NCBI GenBank assembly: GCA_024637095.1
Contig: JAGXFV010000039.1
Coordinates: 1-34,431, forward strand
Source of the DNA: Actinomycetes bacterium
GTDB taxonomy: Bacteria > Actinomycetota > Thermoleophilia > RBG-16-64-13
Length of the DNA stretch: 34,431 nt
Direction: 5' to 3'
Of this stretch, positions 1 through 7,663 are shown in pieces. The notes under the pieces were generated by a model, which saw only the letters and a list, made by a program, of their open reading frames with translations, made no database searches and had not been told where the DNA came from. A program made the position numbers and the translations under genes. Positions within the stretch are counted from its first letter, which is position 1. Every line of letters begins with the position of its first letter.

Positions 1-59
1 GTGAAAAGGGAGTCCTCAGCCAGATCTGATAAATAGTCTGGTTTGCAGGTTAAACTAGG

Positions 60-132
60 TGGCGGGACCCGGACTTGAACCGGGGACACCATGATTTTCA
101 GTCATGTGCTCTACCAACTGAGCTATCCCGCC
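60..132 (-). tRNA. tRNA-Phe (GAA)
   Basis: A full cloverleaf is read on the minus strand. The 7-bp acceptor stem GGCGGGA/TCCCGCC, D-arm AGCTCAGTTGGTAGAGC, anticodon loop CTGAAAA (anticodon GAA) and T-loop GTTCAAGTC are all present. The discriminator is A and the CCA end is only partly encoded. It lies about 3.8 kb beyond the Glu-Val-Asp group on the same strand, with a plus-strand metal module in between. Confidence 0.97.
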
Positions 133-176
133 CAACGACGCCACGAGGAAGCGACCCGGCGTCCGGGTGAAGAGGA

Positions 177-205
177 ATGGTAGCCGAGGGGGCAGGCGTT
201 TGCAA
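177..205 (-). promoter_or_regulatory. Putative promoter of tRNA-Phe
   Basis: On the minus strand a -35-like TTGCAA (205-200) is followed after 17 bp by a -10-like TACCAT (182-177), about 45 bp before the tRNA 5' end. A near-palindrome overlaps the -35: GGGGGCA at 188-194 and TGCCCCC at 210-216, with a TTGCAA core. The tRNA needs its own promoter because the metal module separates it from the other tRNAs. Motif match only. Confidence 0.45.
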
Positions 206-284
206 GCGATGCCCCCATAGGCCTGATCCCCCCTGCAGAGTGAGATTTCCTCTTCCCGTTCGCGCCAAATCCGTTTAACATCTG

Positions 285-300
285 CATATCTGTTCATATG
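285..300. promoter_or_regulatory. Probable ArsR/SmtB-type operator
   Basis: The inverted repeat CATAT-(6 bp)-ATATG includes the half-site TGTTCATATG, close to the TGTTCATAT halves seen in SmtB/CzrA/ZiaR operators. It lies 75-90 bp before the preferred start of the repressor gene at 376, a natural place for autoregulation of the arsR-zntA unit. If translation began at the ATG at 298 the operator would cover the start codon, which is another reason to prefer 376. The left half-site is imperfect. Confidence 0.5.
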
Positions 301-375
301 TCCCATGAAGGCAGATGTCCTTCAAGCGAACTCGCTCGAAGTACTGTTCCCGCCCCAGTTGTCCGGGAGGATCGG

Positions 376-720
376 ATGCCAGCCAGTCAGGGCCCCTTTG
401 CCGACCAGCCTCTGCTCGAGTCGGCGGCGGCTGCCGACCGCGAACAAGCGACGGCCGTGGCCGAGCTTTTCAAGGTTCTCGGCGATCCGAGCCGGGTCCT
501 GCTGCTGCGGACGCTGATCGAAGGCGAGGAGCTCTGCGTCAATCACCTCGCCGAATCCATCGACATGAGCCCCTCCGCGGTCTCCCATCACTTACGGATC
601 CTGCGCACCGCGGGGCTGATCCGCTTCCGCCGCGAGGGCCGCGAGGTCTACTACCGCCCCGACGACGAACACGTGGAACAGCTGATCGCCGTCTGCGTCG
701 AGCATGTGCAGCACCGCTAG
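376..720 (+). CDS. ArsR/SmtB-family metal-responsive repressor (CzrA-like)
   Basis: A 114-residue winged-helix repressor of normal family length, expected to bind the operator of its own operon and release it when metal binds. The HTH spans about residues 53-77 (recognition helix SPSAVSHHLRIL) and the wing about 82-94. The C-terminal helix carries D97, H99, H110 and H113, exactly the D-x-H-x10-H-x2-H spacing of the alpha5 zinc site of CzrA/SmtB. C54 sits in ELCV, where CadC-type sensors have an alpha3 cysteine, but its neighbour is N, not C. I prefer the ATG at 376 because GGGAGG lies 5 nt upstream; an in-frame ATG at 298 (140 aa) has no ribosome site. It ends directly before the ATPase reading frame. 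Zn(II) or Co(II) sensing is inferred from the ligands. Confidence 0.9.
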   Translation: MPASQGPFADQPLLESAAAADREQATAVAELFKVLGDPSRVLLLRTLIEGEELCVNHLAESIDMSPSAVSHHLRILRTAGLIRFRREGREVYYRPDDEHVEQLIAVCVEHVQHR

Positions 721-735
721 ATGACGGAGGAGCCG

Positions 736-3378
736 ATGCCGCAGAAGCAGGTAGAAGTCCCCATCGTCCTCCCGACGGAGGACGAGTGTCGGCAGTGCGT
801 GCTCCGTCTTCAGGAACACATGGAGCACACTCGGGGTGTCACTGCGGTCCAGGTAAACGATCGCGGCCGCACCATGACCGTGAGCTTCGATCCTGACCTG
901 TTGACCTTCCGGGGTATCGAGGAGCGCGCCAAGGAGGCCTGCGCCGAATTGGCCGAGAGCTACTGCCATCAGAGCTTGATCCTGGGCGGACTGGACTGCG
1001 CCGACTGCGCCAGGTCGATCGAGCGGGCGGTAGAGAGACGTGAAGGCGTGCTCTACGTCTCAGCCAACTTCGCCAGCGCGCGGCTCTTCGTGGAGTACGA
1101 CTGCCGGGATCATCTGCTCGAGCAGATCGCCTCCGACGTGCGCGGCCTGGGCTACGAAGTCTGGACTGAGGAGGAGTACAAGGCCCAGCGCGCGGCGGGT
1201 GAAACCCGGCCCTTCTACCTCCGTAACCGCCGCGCGCTGGTCACGCTGGCGAGCTTCGTGCTCCTGCTGGTCGGAGTCGCCCTCTGGCTGAACACGCCGG
1301 AGCCCCACCTGGCGGCGATCGGCTTCCTCGCGGTGGCGGCAGTCATCGGCGGCTACTCGGTGGCCCGCAACGGCTTCAATACCGTATGGCGCACCCGCAA
1401 CGTGGACATGAACGTCCTCATGACAGTGGCCGTCATCGGGGCGGCAGCCGTTGGTGAGTGGGTGGAAGCGGCGCTCGTGGTGGTGCTTTTCGGCTTGGGC
1501 GAAACCCTGGAAGGCTGGGCTGTGGAGCGCACACGTGGTTCCATCCAGCAGCTGATCGACCTCTCCCCCGATGTAGCCCTTATCCGCCACGGCGATCACG
1601 AGGAGCGGATTCCCGTGGAACAGGTCGCGGTGGGGCAGGTGATCGTGATCAAACCGGGGGACCGGATCGCGCTCGACGGCGTCGTGGTCAAGGGTCACTC
1701 CGCGGTGGACGAGTCGCCGATCACCGGGGAGTCGATGCCGCGCGGAAAAGCGGTCGACGATCAGGTGTTCGCGGGGACCATCAACCAGAACGGCACGCTC
1801 GAGGTGCAGGTGACGGCGCCTGCGGGCAACACCACGCTGGATCGGCTGATCGCGCTGGTGCAGGAGGCCCAAGGTCAGAAGGCGCCCTCGGAGCGCTGGG
1901 TGGACGCCTTCGCCAAGTATTACACCCCGGCGGTCATGATCATAGCCCTGTTCACCGCCTTGCTGCCTCCCCTGCTGTTGGGCGCAGCCTGGGGCACCTG
2001 GATATACCGGGCGCTGGCGTTGCTGATTCTGGCCTGCCCCTGCGCCCTGGTGATCTCCACCCCGGTGACGATCGTGGCGGCCATCGGCGCCGCCAGCAAG
2101 CAGGGGGTATTGATCAAAGGGGGAGCTCACCTGGAGGCTGCCGGCAGCCTACGGGCTCTGGCCTTCGACAAGACCGGAACTCTGACCGAGGGACTGCCCC
2201 GAGTGACGGACGTCGCCGGCTTCAACGGTTTCGAGGAGTCCGCTTCGGCGACCCCGGGCAACGGCGGTGGGGGCGACGGCAGTGCGGGCAACAAGATACT
2301 CGCGATGGCGGCGGCACTGGAGAAGGACTCAGAGCACCCCCTGGCCGAGGCCATACTGCACGCCGCCACGGCCCGAGAACTGGACCTGGAGACGGTGCAC
2401 GATTTCGAGGCGATTCCCGGCCGCGGCGCCCGGGGACGTTTGAACGGGAGCTCCTACTTCATCGGCAACCCCCGCCTCTACGAGGAACAGGGAATCGCAC
2501 TCGGCCGGAACGTACTCGACTACGTGGCGGAGCGGCAATCTCGCGGCGAGACCGTGGTCATCCTGGGAACGAACGACGGCGCCGTCGGCGCCATCGGCAT
2601 CGCCGACGAGCTGCGGCCGGTCAGCCAAAGCGCCATCAAAGAACTGCGCGACGCCGGTATCGAGCACCTGATCATGCTGACGGGTGACAACGAGCGCACC
2701 GCGGCCGCGGTGGCCAAGCGCGTCGGCCTCGACGAGTACAGGGCCGAACTGCTGCCCGAAGACAAGGTCGATGCGATCAAGGAACTGCTCGCCCGGTACG
2801 GGCGGGTGGGCATGATTGGCGACGGAATCAACGACGCTCCCGCGCTCGCCACTGCCACGGTCGGGCTGGCCATGGGCTCAGCCGGTAGCGACACCGCTAT
2901 CGAGACGGCCGACATTGCCCTAATGGCCGACGACCTCACCCGCGTTCCCTTCACCATCCGCCTCTCCCGGGCGGCACGCGACACCGTACGGCAGAACATC
3001 GGCTTTGCCCTGGGGGTCAAGGTGATCGCCACTTTTCTGGTCTTCCCCGGCTGGCTGACCCTCTGGATGGCGGTGCTGGCCGACACCGGCGCCTCGCTGG
3101 TGGTCATCCTCAATGGATTGCGCCTCTTGCGTCATGGCCGAGAGGATGCAGGCGGAGCGCAATCGGTATTCGCCGAACCGCTGGAGGAGGGCGCCGTCCT
3201 TCTCGAACCGGCCACGCACGCCGAGTCGCTCGAGGATGAGCACCTTCATGGCCGGATCAGCATCTCCGCGCAACCGCACTCCTCGGGTCTTCCCAGCAGA
3301 CTGCGCCGGCGTGAATCACCCGGCCTGGTCGAGGACTCCTGCGGGTGCAGTGGGGAGCCGGCGCCCGGTGGCGGCTGA
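736..3378 (+). CDS. zntA: P1B-type heavy-metal-exporting ATPase (Zn/Cd/Pb, ZntA/CadA type)
   Basis: An inner-membrane pump that hydrolyses ATP to export divalent soft metals. About 880 residues. Two N-terminal metal-binding regions occur: a divergent one with CRQC and an HMA domain with GGLDCADC. Then come the transmembrane helices, the actuator TGES, the CPC metal site in LACPCALV, the phosphorylated Asp in DKTGTLTEG, the SEHPLA nucleotide motif and the hinge GDGINDAP. The last helices keep ALGVK and VLADTGA, the Lys and Asp positions typical of the P1B-2 (Zn/Cd/Pb) group. A Gly-rich insertion sits between the DKTGT and SEHP motifs, and the tail has His residues and SCGCSG. The ATG at 736 is preferred (GGAGGAG just upstream); ATG 721 abuts the repressor stop. 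Coupled to the ArsR gene, so metal induction is expected. Confidence 0.95.
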   Translation: MPQKQVEVPIVLPTEDECRQCVLRLQEHMEHTRGVTAVQVNDRGRTMTVSFDPDLLTFRGIEERAKEACAELAESYCHQSLILGGLDCADCARSIERAVERREGVLYVSANFASARLFVEYDCRDHLLEQIASDVRGLGYEVWTEEEYKAQRAAGETRPFYLRNRRALVTLASFVLLLVGVALWLNTPEPHLAAIGFLAVAAVIGGYSVARNGFNTVWRTRNVDMNVLMTVAVIGAAAVGEWVEAALVVVLFGLGETLEGWAVERTRGSIQQLIDLSPDVALIRHGDHEERIPVEQVAVGQVIVIKPGDRIALDGVVVKGHSAVDESPITGESMPRGKAVDDQVFAGTINQNGTLEVQVTAPAGNTTLDRLIALVQEAQGQKAPSERWVDAFAKYYTPAVMIIALFTALLPPLLLGAAWGTWIYRALALLILACPCALVISTPVTIVAAIGAASKQGVLIKGGAHLEAAGSLRALAFDKTGTLTEGLPRVTDVAGFNGFEESASATPGNGGGGDGSAGNKILAMAAALEKDSEHPLAEAILHAATARELDLETVHDFEAIPGRGARGRLNGSSYFIGNPRLYEEQGIALGRNVLDYVAERQSRGETVVILGTNDGAVGAIGIADELRPVSQSAIKELRDAGIEHLIMLTGDNERTAAAVAKRVGLDEYRAELLPEDKVDAIKELLARYGRVGMIGDGINDAPALATATVGLAMGSAGSDTAIETADIALMADDLTRVPFTIRLSRAARDTVRQNIGFALGVKVIATFLVFPGWLTLWMAVLADTGASLVVILNGLRLLRHGREDAGGAQSVFAEPLEEGAVLLEPATHAESLEDEHLHGRISISAQPHSSGLPSRLRRRESPGLVEDSCGCSGEPAPGGG

Positions 3379-3920
3379 CCGGCCCGACGTTAGACCTTCC
3401 GGTGGGAGGTCACAAGTTTCGGTTCCCCGCTGGGTTCGCCCTCACGATTGCCATAGGGATGCTCGCTTTTTCCTCGGCGGCTGTCGGGTTATCCTGCGGT
3501 GACAGCCCGCCGCCCGTGGCGGCCCGGGCGGGCGAGGTGGTGATCTCTCAGCCCTACGCGCTCAACTCGCCCTTGTCCCAATCCCTTCCCGTGTACCTGA
3601 CCATCCTCAATCAAGGCGATGAGGATGACGTGCTGGTGGCCGCGAGCACCAAGACGGCGGGCGAGGTGGTGCTGGTCGAGGAGGGAGAGCAGTCGGCCCT
3701 CTTGCCCGAGGCGCCGCTGGAGGTGCCGGACCGAACCCAGGGCGGGGTGGTGGAGGTTCCGGCGCACAGTCGGATCAAGTTAATGCCTGACGGACATCAT
3801 CTGCTGTTGCTGGATGCCCTCCCCCGGTTGTCCGACGGCGATGTGTTCACGATGGAACTCACCTTCGCAGCCGCAGGGGTCGTGGAGGTTCCGGTGCCCG
3901 TGGTGACTCCGCGGGATTAA
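3345..3920 (+). CDS. Secreted PCuAC-like (DUF461) protein with lost copper ligands
   Basis: The 191-residue product has an N-terminal hydrophobic stretch (about residues 31-50) ending in LSC, so it is probably an exported lipoprotein, though the lipobox is weak. The rest has the outline of the PCuAC copper-chaperone fold: an early strand YLTILNQG, the loop KLMPDGHHLLLLD, then GDVFTMELTF and a terminal VEVPVPV. Typical family members bind Cu(I) through an H-M and H-x-M set; here the GGHHLM-type motif reads DGHHLLL and the upstream HM is absent, so classic copper binding is unlikely. The GTG start overlaps the end of the ATPase by 34 nt; a GTG at 3402 is an alternative. Its place behind a metal exporter suggests a periplasmic metal role (inference). 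Confidence 0.68.
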   Translation: MQWGAGARWRLTGPTLDLPVGGHKFRFPAGFALTIAIGMLAFSSAAVGLSCGDSPPPVAARAGEVVISQPYALNSPLSQSLPVYLTILNQGDEDDVLVAASTKTAGEVVLVEEGEQSALLPEAPLEVPDRTQGGVVEVPAHSRIKLMPDGHHLLLLDALPRLSDGDVFTMELTFAAAGVVEVPVPVVTPRD

Positions 3921-3961
3921 GAAAGCGCCGTCCCAGTGACGACGCTCCGAAGCGAGTGGAG

Positions 3962-4035
3962 CGGGAGCGACGGGACTCGAACCCGCGACCTCCGGCGTGA
4001 CAGGCCGGCGTTCTGACCAACTGAACTACGCCCCC
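3962..4035 (-). tRNA. tRNA-Asp (GTC)
   Basis: Minus-strand cloverleaf: acceptor GGGGGCG/CGCTCCC (one G-T pair), anticodon stem CCGGC/GCCGG with loop CTGTCAC (anticodon GTC), and T-loop GTTCGAGTC. Discriminator G, as usual for tRNA-Asp. Third in the order Glu-Val-Asp in the direction of transcription. Confidence 0.96.
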
Positions 4036-4098
4036 GAGATCCGCATCCGAGCCCTCGGCCCAGAACCACGGTCCGGTCAAAGTACTGCCCCAGTCAGG

Positions 4099-4170
4099 TG
4101 GGCGCAGTAGGATTTGAACCTACGACCCCCTGCTTGTAAGGCAGGTGCTCTCCCACTGAGCTATGCGCCC
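4099..4170 (-). tRNA. tRNA-Val (TAC)
   Basis: Minus-strand cloverleaf: acceptor GGGCGCA/TGCGCCC, anticodon stem CCTGC/GCAGG with loop CTTACAA (anticodon TAC), and T-loop GTTCAAATC. Lies 63 bp after tRNA-Asp on the map and is probably co-transcribed with tRNA-Glu and tRNA-Asp. Confidence 0.96.
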
Positions 4171-4234
4171 CGATCCTACTCGCAGCCCCAAGCCTTTGCC
4201 CGGGCAAGCGCAGAGCACTCAGGAGGAAAGGAGG

Positions 4235-4307
4235 TGCCCCCAGGGGAATTCGAATCCCCGCCGTCGCCTTGAAAGGGCGATGTCCTAGGCCACTAGACGA
4301 TGGGGGC
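4235..4307 (-). tRNA. tRNA-Glu (TTC)
   Basis: Minus-strand cloverleaf: acceptor GCCCCCA/TGGGGGC, anticodon stem TCGCC/GGCGA with loop CTTTCAA (anticodon TTC), and T-loop ATTCGAATT. First of the Glu-Val-Asp group, about 110 bp after the small membrane protein gene on the same strand. Confidence 0.96.
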
Positions 4308-4420
4308 GCGCCAATCCATTCGGCCGCGAGCGACCGAGGCGGAATCCTAACACAGAACCTCGAGGACAACCACCAGAGCTGCCCCCACTATGCACCCTAT
4401 GGCAGGCACCCTTGAGGACG

Positions 4421-4687
4421 CTAAGGCTGACGCCGGCGGCGGCCAATACCGATGATCCTGCCGATGTCTTCGGCTACTCCCGTATACCCCCGAACACCGC
4501 TAAGCGCGGACATAACTCTCTCGAGCCCCTCGGTAAGGCGGGCCAGTGTCTCCAGGCTGCCCTCGAACCGGCGCTGCTTCTCCTCGAGGACCCGGCGGGC
4601 CCGCTCCAGACGGTAGACGACAACCGCGAGAACCACCGCGATCCCCAGCAGCAGGATGGTATTAATTATGAGGAGCGCTTCGACCAT
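4421..4687 (-). CDS. Small membrane-anchored coiled-coil protein, function unknown
   Basis: 88 residues from the ATG at 4687. One hydrophobic segment (about residues 2-25) is followed by a charged helix (YRLERARRVLEEKQRR, about 26-60) that looks like coiled coil, then a basic end (GRRRRQP). It would sit in the membrane with the helix in the cytoplasm. The frame is open 47 codons further upstream, but that part looks non-coding and the hydrophobic start at 4687 fits a signal anchor. It lies upstream of tRNA-Glu on the same strand. No family recognised. Confidence 0.6.
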   Translation of the reverse strand: MVEALLIINTILLLGIAVVLAVVVYRLERARRVLEEKQRRFEGSLETLARLTEGLERVMSALSGVRGYTGVAEDIGRIIGIGRRRRQP

Positions 4688-4847
4688 GCTCCTGCTACTA
4701 CCCTCCCGGCCCTCCGCCCATCCTTCCGCTGCCAAGGCCGTCGGCCGACCTCGGCCGCGGGTATCCACGGCGATTGGGGAGTATACAAAGAATAGTGGGA
4801 CGTGCAGCCTTTTTTGGCGGTTATCCAACCTAGGAGTAGTGAGCGCA

Positions 4848-5030
4848 ATGGCTGACTACCATCCGGTATTCAGAGACAATCAGCCCGACGACGAGTTTGT
4901 GAAGGACGACGACTCGGCCCTGAGGAAGGAAAAAGAAACCGCAGCAGCCATCGGCGGCGGCGTGTATCTGGCGATAATCGTCCTGGCCATACTGATCTTG
5001 GCCCTCGCCCTGGTGGTCTTCTTGCTTTAA
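4848..5030 (+). CDS. Small tail-anchored membrane protein, function unknown
   Basis: 60 residues. The first half is charged and polar (FRDNQPDDEFVKDDDSALRK); the second is one long hydrophobic helix (about residues 35-60) running to the C-terminus, so a tail-anchored topology is likely. An AGGAG lies 11 nt before the ATG, a slightly long gap. A strong hairpin terminator follows 45 bp later, so it is a single-gene transcript. No family recognised; such proteins sometimes accompany respiratory complexes, but nothing here shows that. Confidence 0.62.
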   Translation: MADYHPVFRDNQPDDEFVKDDDSALRKEKETAAAIGGGVYLAIIVLAILILALALVVFLL

Positions 5031-5074
5031 GCGCCCATGTCAGGGCACAGCACTCGACCGTTCGTCGGGAGAAG

Positions 5075-5104
5075 AAGGCCGTCGGTCCATCCGGCGGCCT
5101 TTCT
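5075..5104 (+). terminator. Rho-independent terminator
   Basis: An 11-bp stem AAGGCCGTCGG / CCGGCGGCCTT (one G-T pair) with the 5-nt loop TCCAT, followed by a short T-rich stretch. It closes the 60-residue membrane protein gene. Confidence 0.75.
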
Positions 5105-5226
5105 GCTTGGTCTTCGGACAATTGATCTGCCAAGATCTCGATGTCCGCACGCGGCGCGGGCCGGTTCGAGCTTCCGGGGGGATCGCTCGGCCCGACCAGA
5201 CCAAAGGCCGGCATAGGGGGAAGTCG

Positions 5227-5427
5227 ATGGTCGTCTTTGTGGTCCTGTTCTCGTTGCTCTTCTTCGCGACGCTCTTTGGGCTAACCCAGGCAAAGCCCTG
5301 CATCCGCACCGTAGATGGCGTGCAGCGCTCAGAGACTCAATTCTGTCCGTTGGCCAAGTTTGGGATCCCGCTGCTGGCCGCCGGAGTCTTGTTGGTGGGA
5401 TCCTTCCTCTTCTACGCCCACGGCTAG
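5227..5427 (+). CDS. Two-helix small membrane protein with paired loop cysteines
   Basis: 66 residues from the ATG at 5227, with GGGGGAA about 6 nt upstream. Two hydrophobic helices (about residues 1-20 and 43-63) flank a polar loop holding two cysteines 15 residues apart (C25IRTVDG... to QFC40). If the loop faces outside, the pair could form a disulfide. No family recognised. The frame is open further upstream, but only this start has a ribosome site. Confidence 0.62.
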   Translation: MVVFVVLFSLLFFATLFGLTQAKPCIRTVDGVQRSETQFCPLAKFGIPLLAAGVLLVGSFLFYAHG

Positions 5428-5608
5428 CCGGCCTGCTTCTCTGCGGCCCGCCCTCTGCGGCCGGCGCCGGCCTACGTCGACGTCCCCTCGCCGAGACATA
5501 TCGTTACCGGCGCGATCCCTAAGACTTCCTCTTCTATGCGTAACTTCCGCTTTTCCGGGGGAGATGGTTCCGTAACAAGAAGTAAGCAGCCCCGAAGGAG
5601 GGCAAGTC

Positions 5609-5677
5609 ATGTATTACGGGTTCGGAGGCCTACTCCTAATCGTTTTGATCGTTATTCTGGTCCTGCTCCTGATCTAG
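5609..5677 (+). CDS. 22-residue hydrophobic micro-protein (YjcZ-like)
   Basis: An ATG with a near-perfect ribosome site (AAGGAGGG, 6-nt gap) opens a 22-codon frame that starts MYYGFGG and is otherwise one run of Leu/Ile/Val, stopping at TAG. The Tyr/Gly-rich head followed by a single short helix resembles the YjcZ family of tiny membrane proteins of Bacillus. A clean terminator follows 28 bp later, so it appears to be its own transcription unit. The strength of the ribosome site is the main reason to believe it. Confidence 0.62.
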   Translation: MYYGFGGLLLIVLIVILVLLLI

Positions 5678-5705
5678 GAGCAAAGCGAGGTTAGACCAAA
5701 CCTGT

Positions 5706-5731
5706 GAGGGGCGCTGCGGCGCCCCTCTTTT
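5706..5731 (+). terminator. Rho-independent terminator
   Basis: A perfect 9-bp stem GAGGGGCGC / GCGCCCCTC with loop TGCG, followed by TTTT. It ends the micro-protein unit. The antiporter gene converges on it from the right. Confidence 0.88.
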
Positions 5732-5785
5732 GTTGCCCCGTGACGAGTCCGGCAGCTTGCGCTCGGCCCGCAGTTTGTCCCGGTG

Positions 5786-7438
5786 TCAACGTGCGTCCTT
5801 CCCTCCGGCCCCTCCGCCAGTCACCCCCTCCGCGGCCAACTGGGCCAGCAGGAGCCCAACTTCCTCCGCCTCGTTGACGGCCACAATGCCGGTATCAGTC
5901 AATTCCCTCCACAGAAAGCTGTCGCTTCCTCGGGCGATGACCTCTACGCTTGGAGCGAGGAAACCAACCAGTTCGACGATGGCCTGGGTAGTGTCCGGAT
6001 CCGAAGTCGTCACGATCACCGATTGGGCGCTCGCCACGCCTGCGTGCTCCAGCACCTCGGCTTGAGTGGCATCCCCCAGAATGAACTGAACGCCCTCTGG
6101 CACTTCCACCCTACCTAACCCCGGATCTACATCGATCACCTTGATCTCTTGCACGCCGCCTTCCCGGAGTGCCCGGGCCGCCGCCTCTCCCGCCGAGCCG
6201 TAGCCGACTATGACCACGTGCGCCTCGACCGGCAGCGGCTCCTCCGAGGTAGTTGACTTGGCTGCGCCTCGGCGGTTTGCCTTGCCGGCCAGCCGCGGAG
6301 CGAGTCCGACGAGGTAGGGGGTCACCAGCAAGGTGATGACTGTGACCGTGAGTATCAGGCGGAAGACCTCAGCCTCAAAAATGCCCCCGGTACGGGCCAC
6401 CGTGGCCACGACGAACGAAAACTCGCCGATCTGCGCCAGGCTCAATCCCGTGGCAAGCGCGACCCCATTCGGGTAACGCAAAGCCCGAAGAATGGACCAG
6501 ATCAGCGCCATCTTGCCGAAGAGAACCAACAAGACCACGAGGGACACCAATCCGATGTTTTCGAACGCCCAGGCGGGATGGCCGAACATGCCGATGGCTG
6601 CAAAAAACAACGTCACCAGGAGCGTCCTCAGGGCGGCTATGTCCGAGCGGATCTGCACGGCAAAGGGAGACTCCGCCAGGATCAAGCCGGCAACGAAGGC
6701 CCCCATGGCCGGATTCAGCTGGGCAGAATGGGCCGCCCACGTCGAACCCAGCGCGACGAGCACCGCGAGAAGGATGGGAAGTTCGCGATTCTGAGCAATA
6801 TGGCGGGCACCAAGCACCCGAGGGAGAAGGTAGGTGAGGATCAGGTAGAAGAGCACGACCCCGAGGGCGGCGTAGAGCAGACGTTGCCCCAAGAGGAGCA
6901 GACTCCCTCCCAGACCGCCATCCCCGCTCAGGCTGGCGACGAGAAGGATCAATGGGACTACCGCCACGTCCTGTAGGAGCAGGATTCCAACAGCCGTGCG
7001 ACCTTGAGGGCTGTCCATCTGTGAGCGGTCCTGCAGGAGCTTGATCACGAAGGCGGTGCTCGAGAGGGATACTGCGGCTCCGAGGGCGATCGCGGCGCTC
7101 TGCCCCAGTCCGGCCAGCAGCGAGGCCAAGTAGCCAAGCACGCCGGTCAGGAGGATCTGGGCGGCCCCGGCGGCGTAGGTGCGCGATCCCAAGCTGAGGA
7201 GGCGTCTGAAGGAGAACTCGAGGCCGATCGTAAAGAGAAGGAGCGCGGCGCCGAGCTCGGCCAACAGATAGCTCTCGTCCCCCGCGGTAACCCAGCCCAA
7301 CACGTTCGGGCCAACGAACATCCCCGCCAAGAGGTAGCCCATGATGGCCCGCTGGCCCAGATGCTCGGCAATGCTGCCCAGTACGAGCGCCGCCGACAGG
7401 AGAATGATTACGTCGAGGAGTGTATCCCAGGCATCCAT
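5786..7438 (-). CDS. CPA2-family (Kef-type) cation/proton antiporter with RCK domain
   Basis: 550 residues from the ATG at 7438. The first ~390 residues form the multi-helix Na+/H+ exchanger fold of the CPA2 family, with LLLFTIGLEF, LSLSSTAFVIKLL and GAFVAGLILAESPF typical of Kef and related exchangers. A short linker (RRGAAKSTTSEEP) leads to a RCK/TrkA-N domain (about residues 405-525) with the nucleotide motif GYGSAGEAAA and acidic VIDVD after the second strand, so NAD(H) control is likely. No TrkA-C domain is seen. A TTG at 7486 would add 16 residues but overlaps a terminator hairpin, so ATG 7438 is preferred. Whether it moves K+ or Na+ cannot be told. It lies directly left of the integrated element and so was the original neighbour of tRNA-Lys. 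Confidence 0.9.
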   Translation of the reverse strand: MDAWDTLLDVIILLSAALVLGSIAEHLGQRAIMGYLLAGMFVGPNVLGWVTAGDESYLLAELGAALLLFTIGLEFSFRRLLSLGSRTYAAGAAQILLTGVLGYLASLLAGLGQSAAIALGAAVSLSSTAFVIKLLQDRSQMDSPQGRTAVGILLLQDVAVVPLILLVASLSGDGGLGGSLLLLGQRLLYAALGVVLFYLILTYLLPRVLGARHIAQNRELPILLAVLVALGSTWAAHSAQLNPAMGAFVAGLILAESPFAVQIRSDIAALRTLLVTLFFAAIGMFGHPAWAFENIGLVSLVVLLVLFGKMALIWSILRALRYPNGVALATGLSLAQIGEFSFVVATVARTGGIFEAEVFRLILTVTVITLLVTPYLVGLAPRLAGKANRRGAAKSTTSEEPLPVEAHVVIVGYGSAGEAAARALREGGVQEIKVIDVDPGLGRVEVPEGVQFILGDATQAEVLEHAGVASAQSVIVTTSDPDTTQAIVELVGFLAPSVEVIARGSDSFLWRELTDTGIVAVNEAEEVGLLLAQLAAEGVTGGGAGGKDAR

Positions 7439-7471
7439 GACGAGAAAGTATTCCCCGGCTGCAAACCTATT

Positions 7472-7498
7472 AAAAAACCCCCGCAAAACAGGGGTTTT
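7472..7498 (-). terminator. Original terminator of tRNA-Lys (now separated from it)
   Basis: An 8-bp stem AAAACCCC/GGGGTTTT with a run of six T on the minus strand. It follows the tRNA-Lys 3' fragment and not the intact gene, which now uses a different terminator at 17049-17076. This is what insertion of an element into the tRNA would produce. Confidence 0.75.
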
Positions 7499-7546
7499 AG
7501 GTGAGCCCGGTAGGATTCGAACCTACGACCAGCGGATTAAAAGTCC
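7491..7546. repeat. Left attachment repeat (att)
   Basis: 56 bp identical to 17069-17124. It begins at GGGGTTTTAGG and ends at AAAAGTCC; the next base differs (C on the left, G on the right). The crossover must lie inside this segment, most likely in the anticodon-stem end as in other tRNA-targeting tyrosine recombinases. Confidence 0.95.
7502..7546 (-). pseudogene. 3' fragment of tRNA-Lys left by integration
   Basis: Holds the 3' side of the anticodon loop and stem, variable loop, T-arm and acceptor 3' strand of tRNA-Lys, but the 5' half is missing: beyond 7546 the sequence no longer matches the tRNA. It is not functional and marks the original chromosomal 3' end. Confidence 0.93.
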
Positions 7547-7663
7547 CGCAGACGCTTATTCAGCCACGGTAACAGAGGGTAAGGGACGGAGGGGATAGCC
7601 CGATAACAAGCGGGTTTCACAGGAGGGCACGACCACCGAGAGACAGGCGCGGAAAGGCGCGGC

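Noticed and set aside
298-375. ATG start giving the ArsR protein 26 more residues
   Set aside because: No ribosome site and it overlaps the probable operator; ATG 376 has GGGAGG at 5 nt.
3859-4369. Minus-strand frames with GGRGFESRR and GVVGSNPT phrases over the tRNA group
   Set aside because: These are the well-known false translations of tRNA T-arms; the cloverleaf genes explain the sequence.
7439-7486. TTG start giving the antiporter 16 more residues
   Set aside because: The extension runs through the terminator hairpin at 7472-7498; ATG 7438 starts right at the first helix.
7341-7598. Frame containing GRIRTYDQRIKSP, also seen near 17100
   Set aside because: False translation of the tRNA-Lys 3' part; it helped to spot the repeat but is not a protein.
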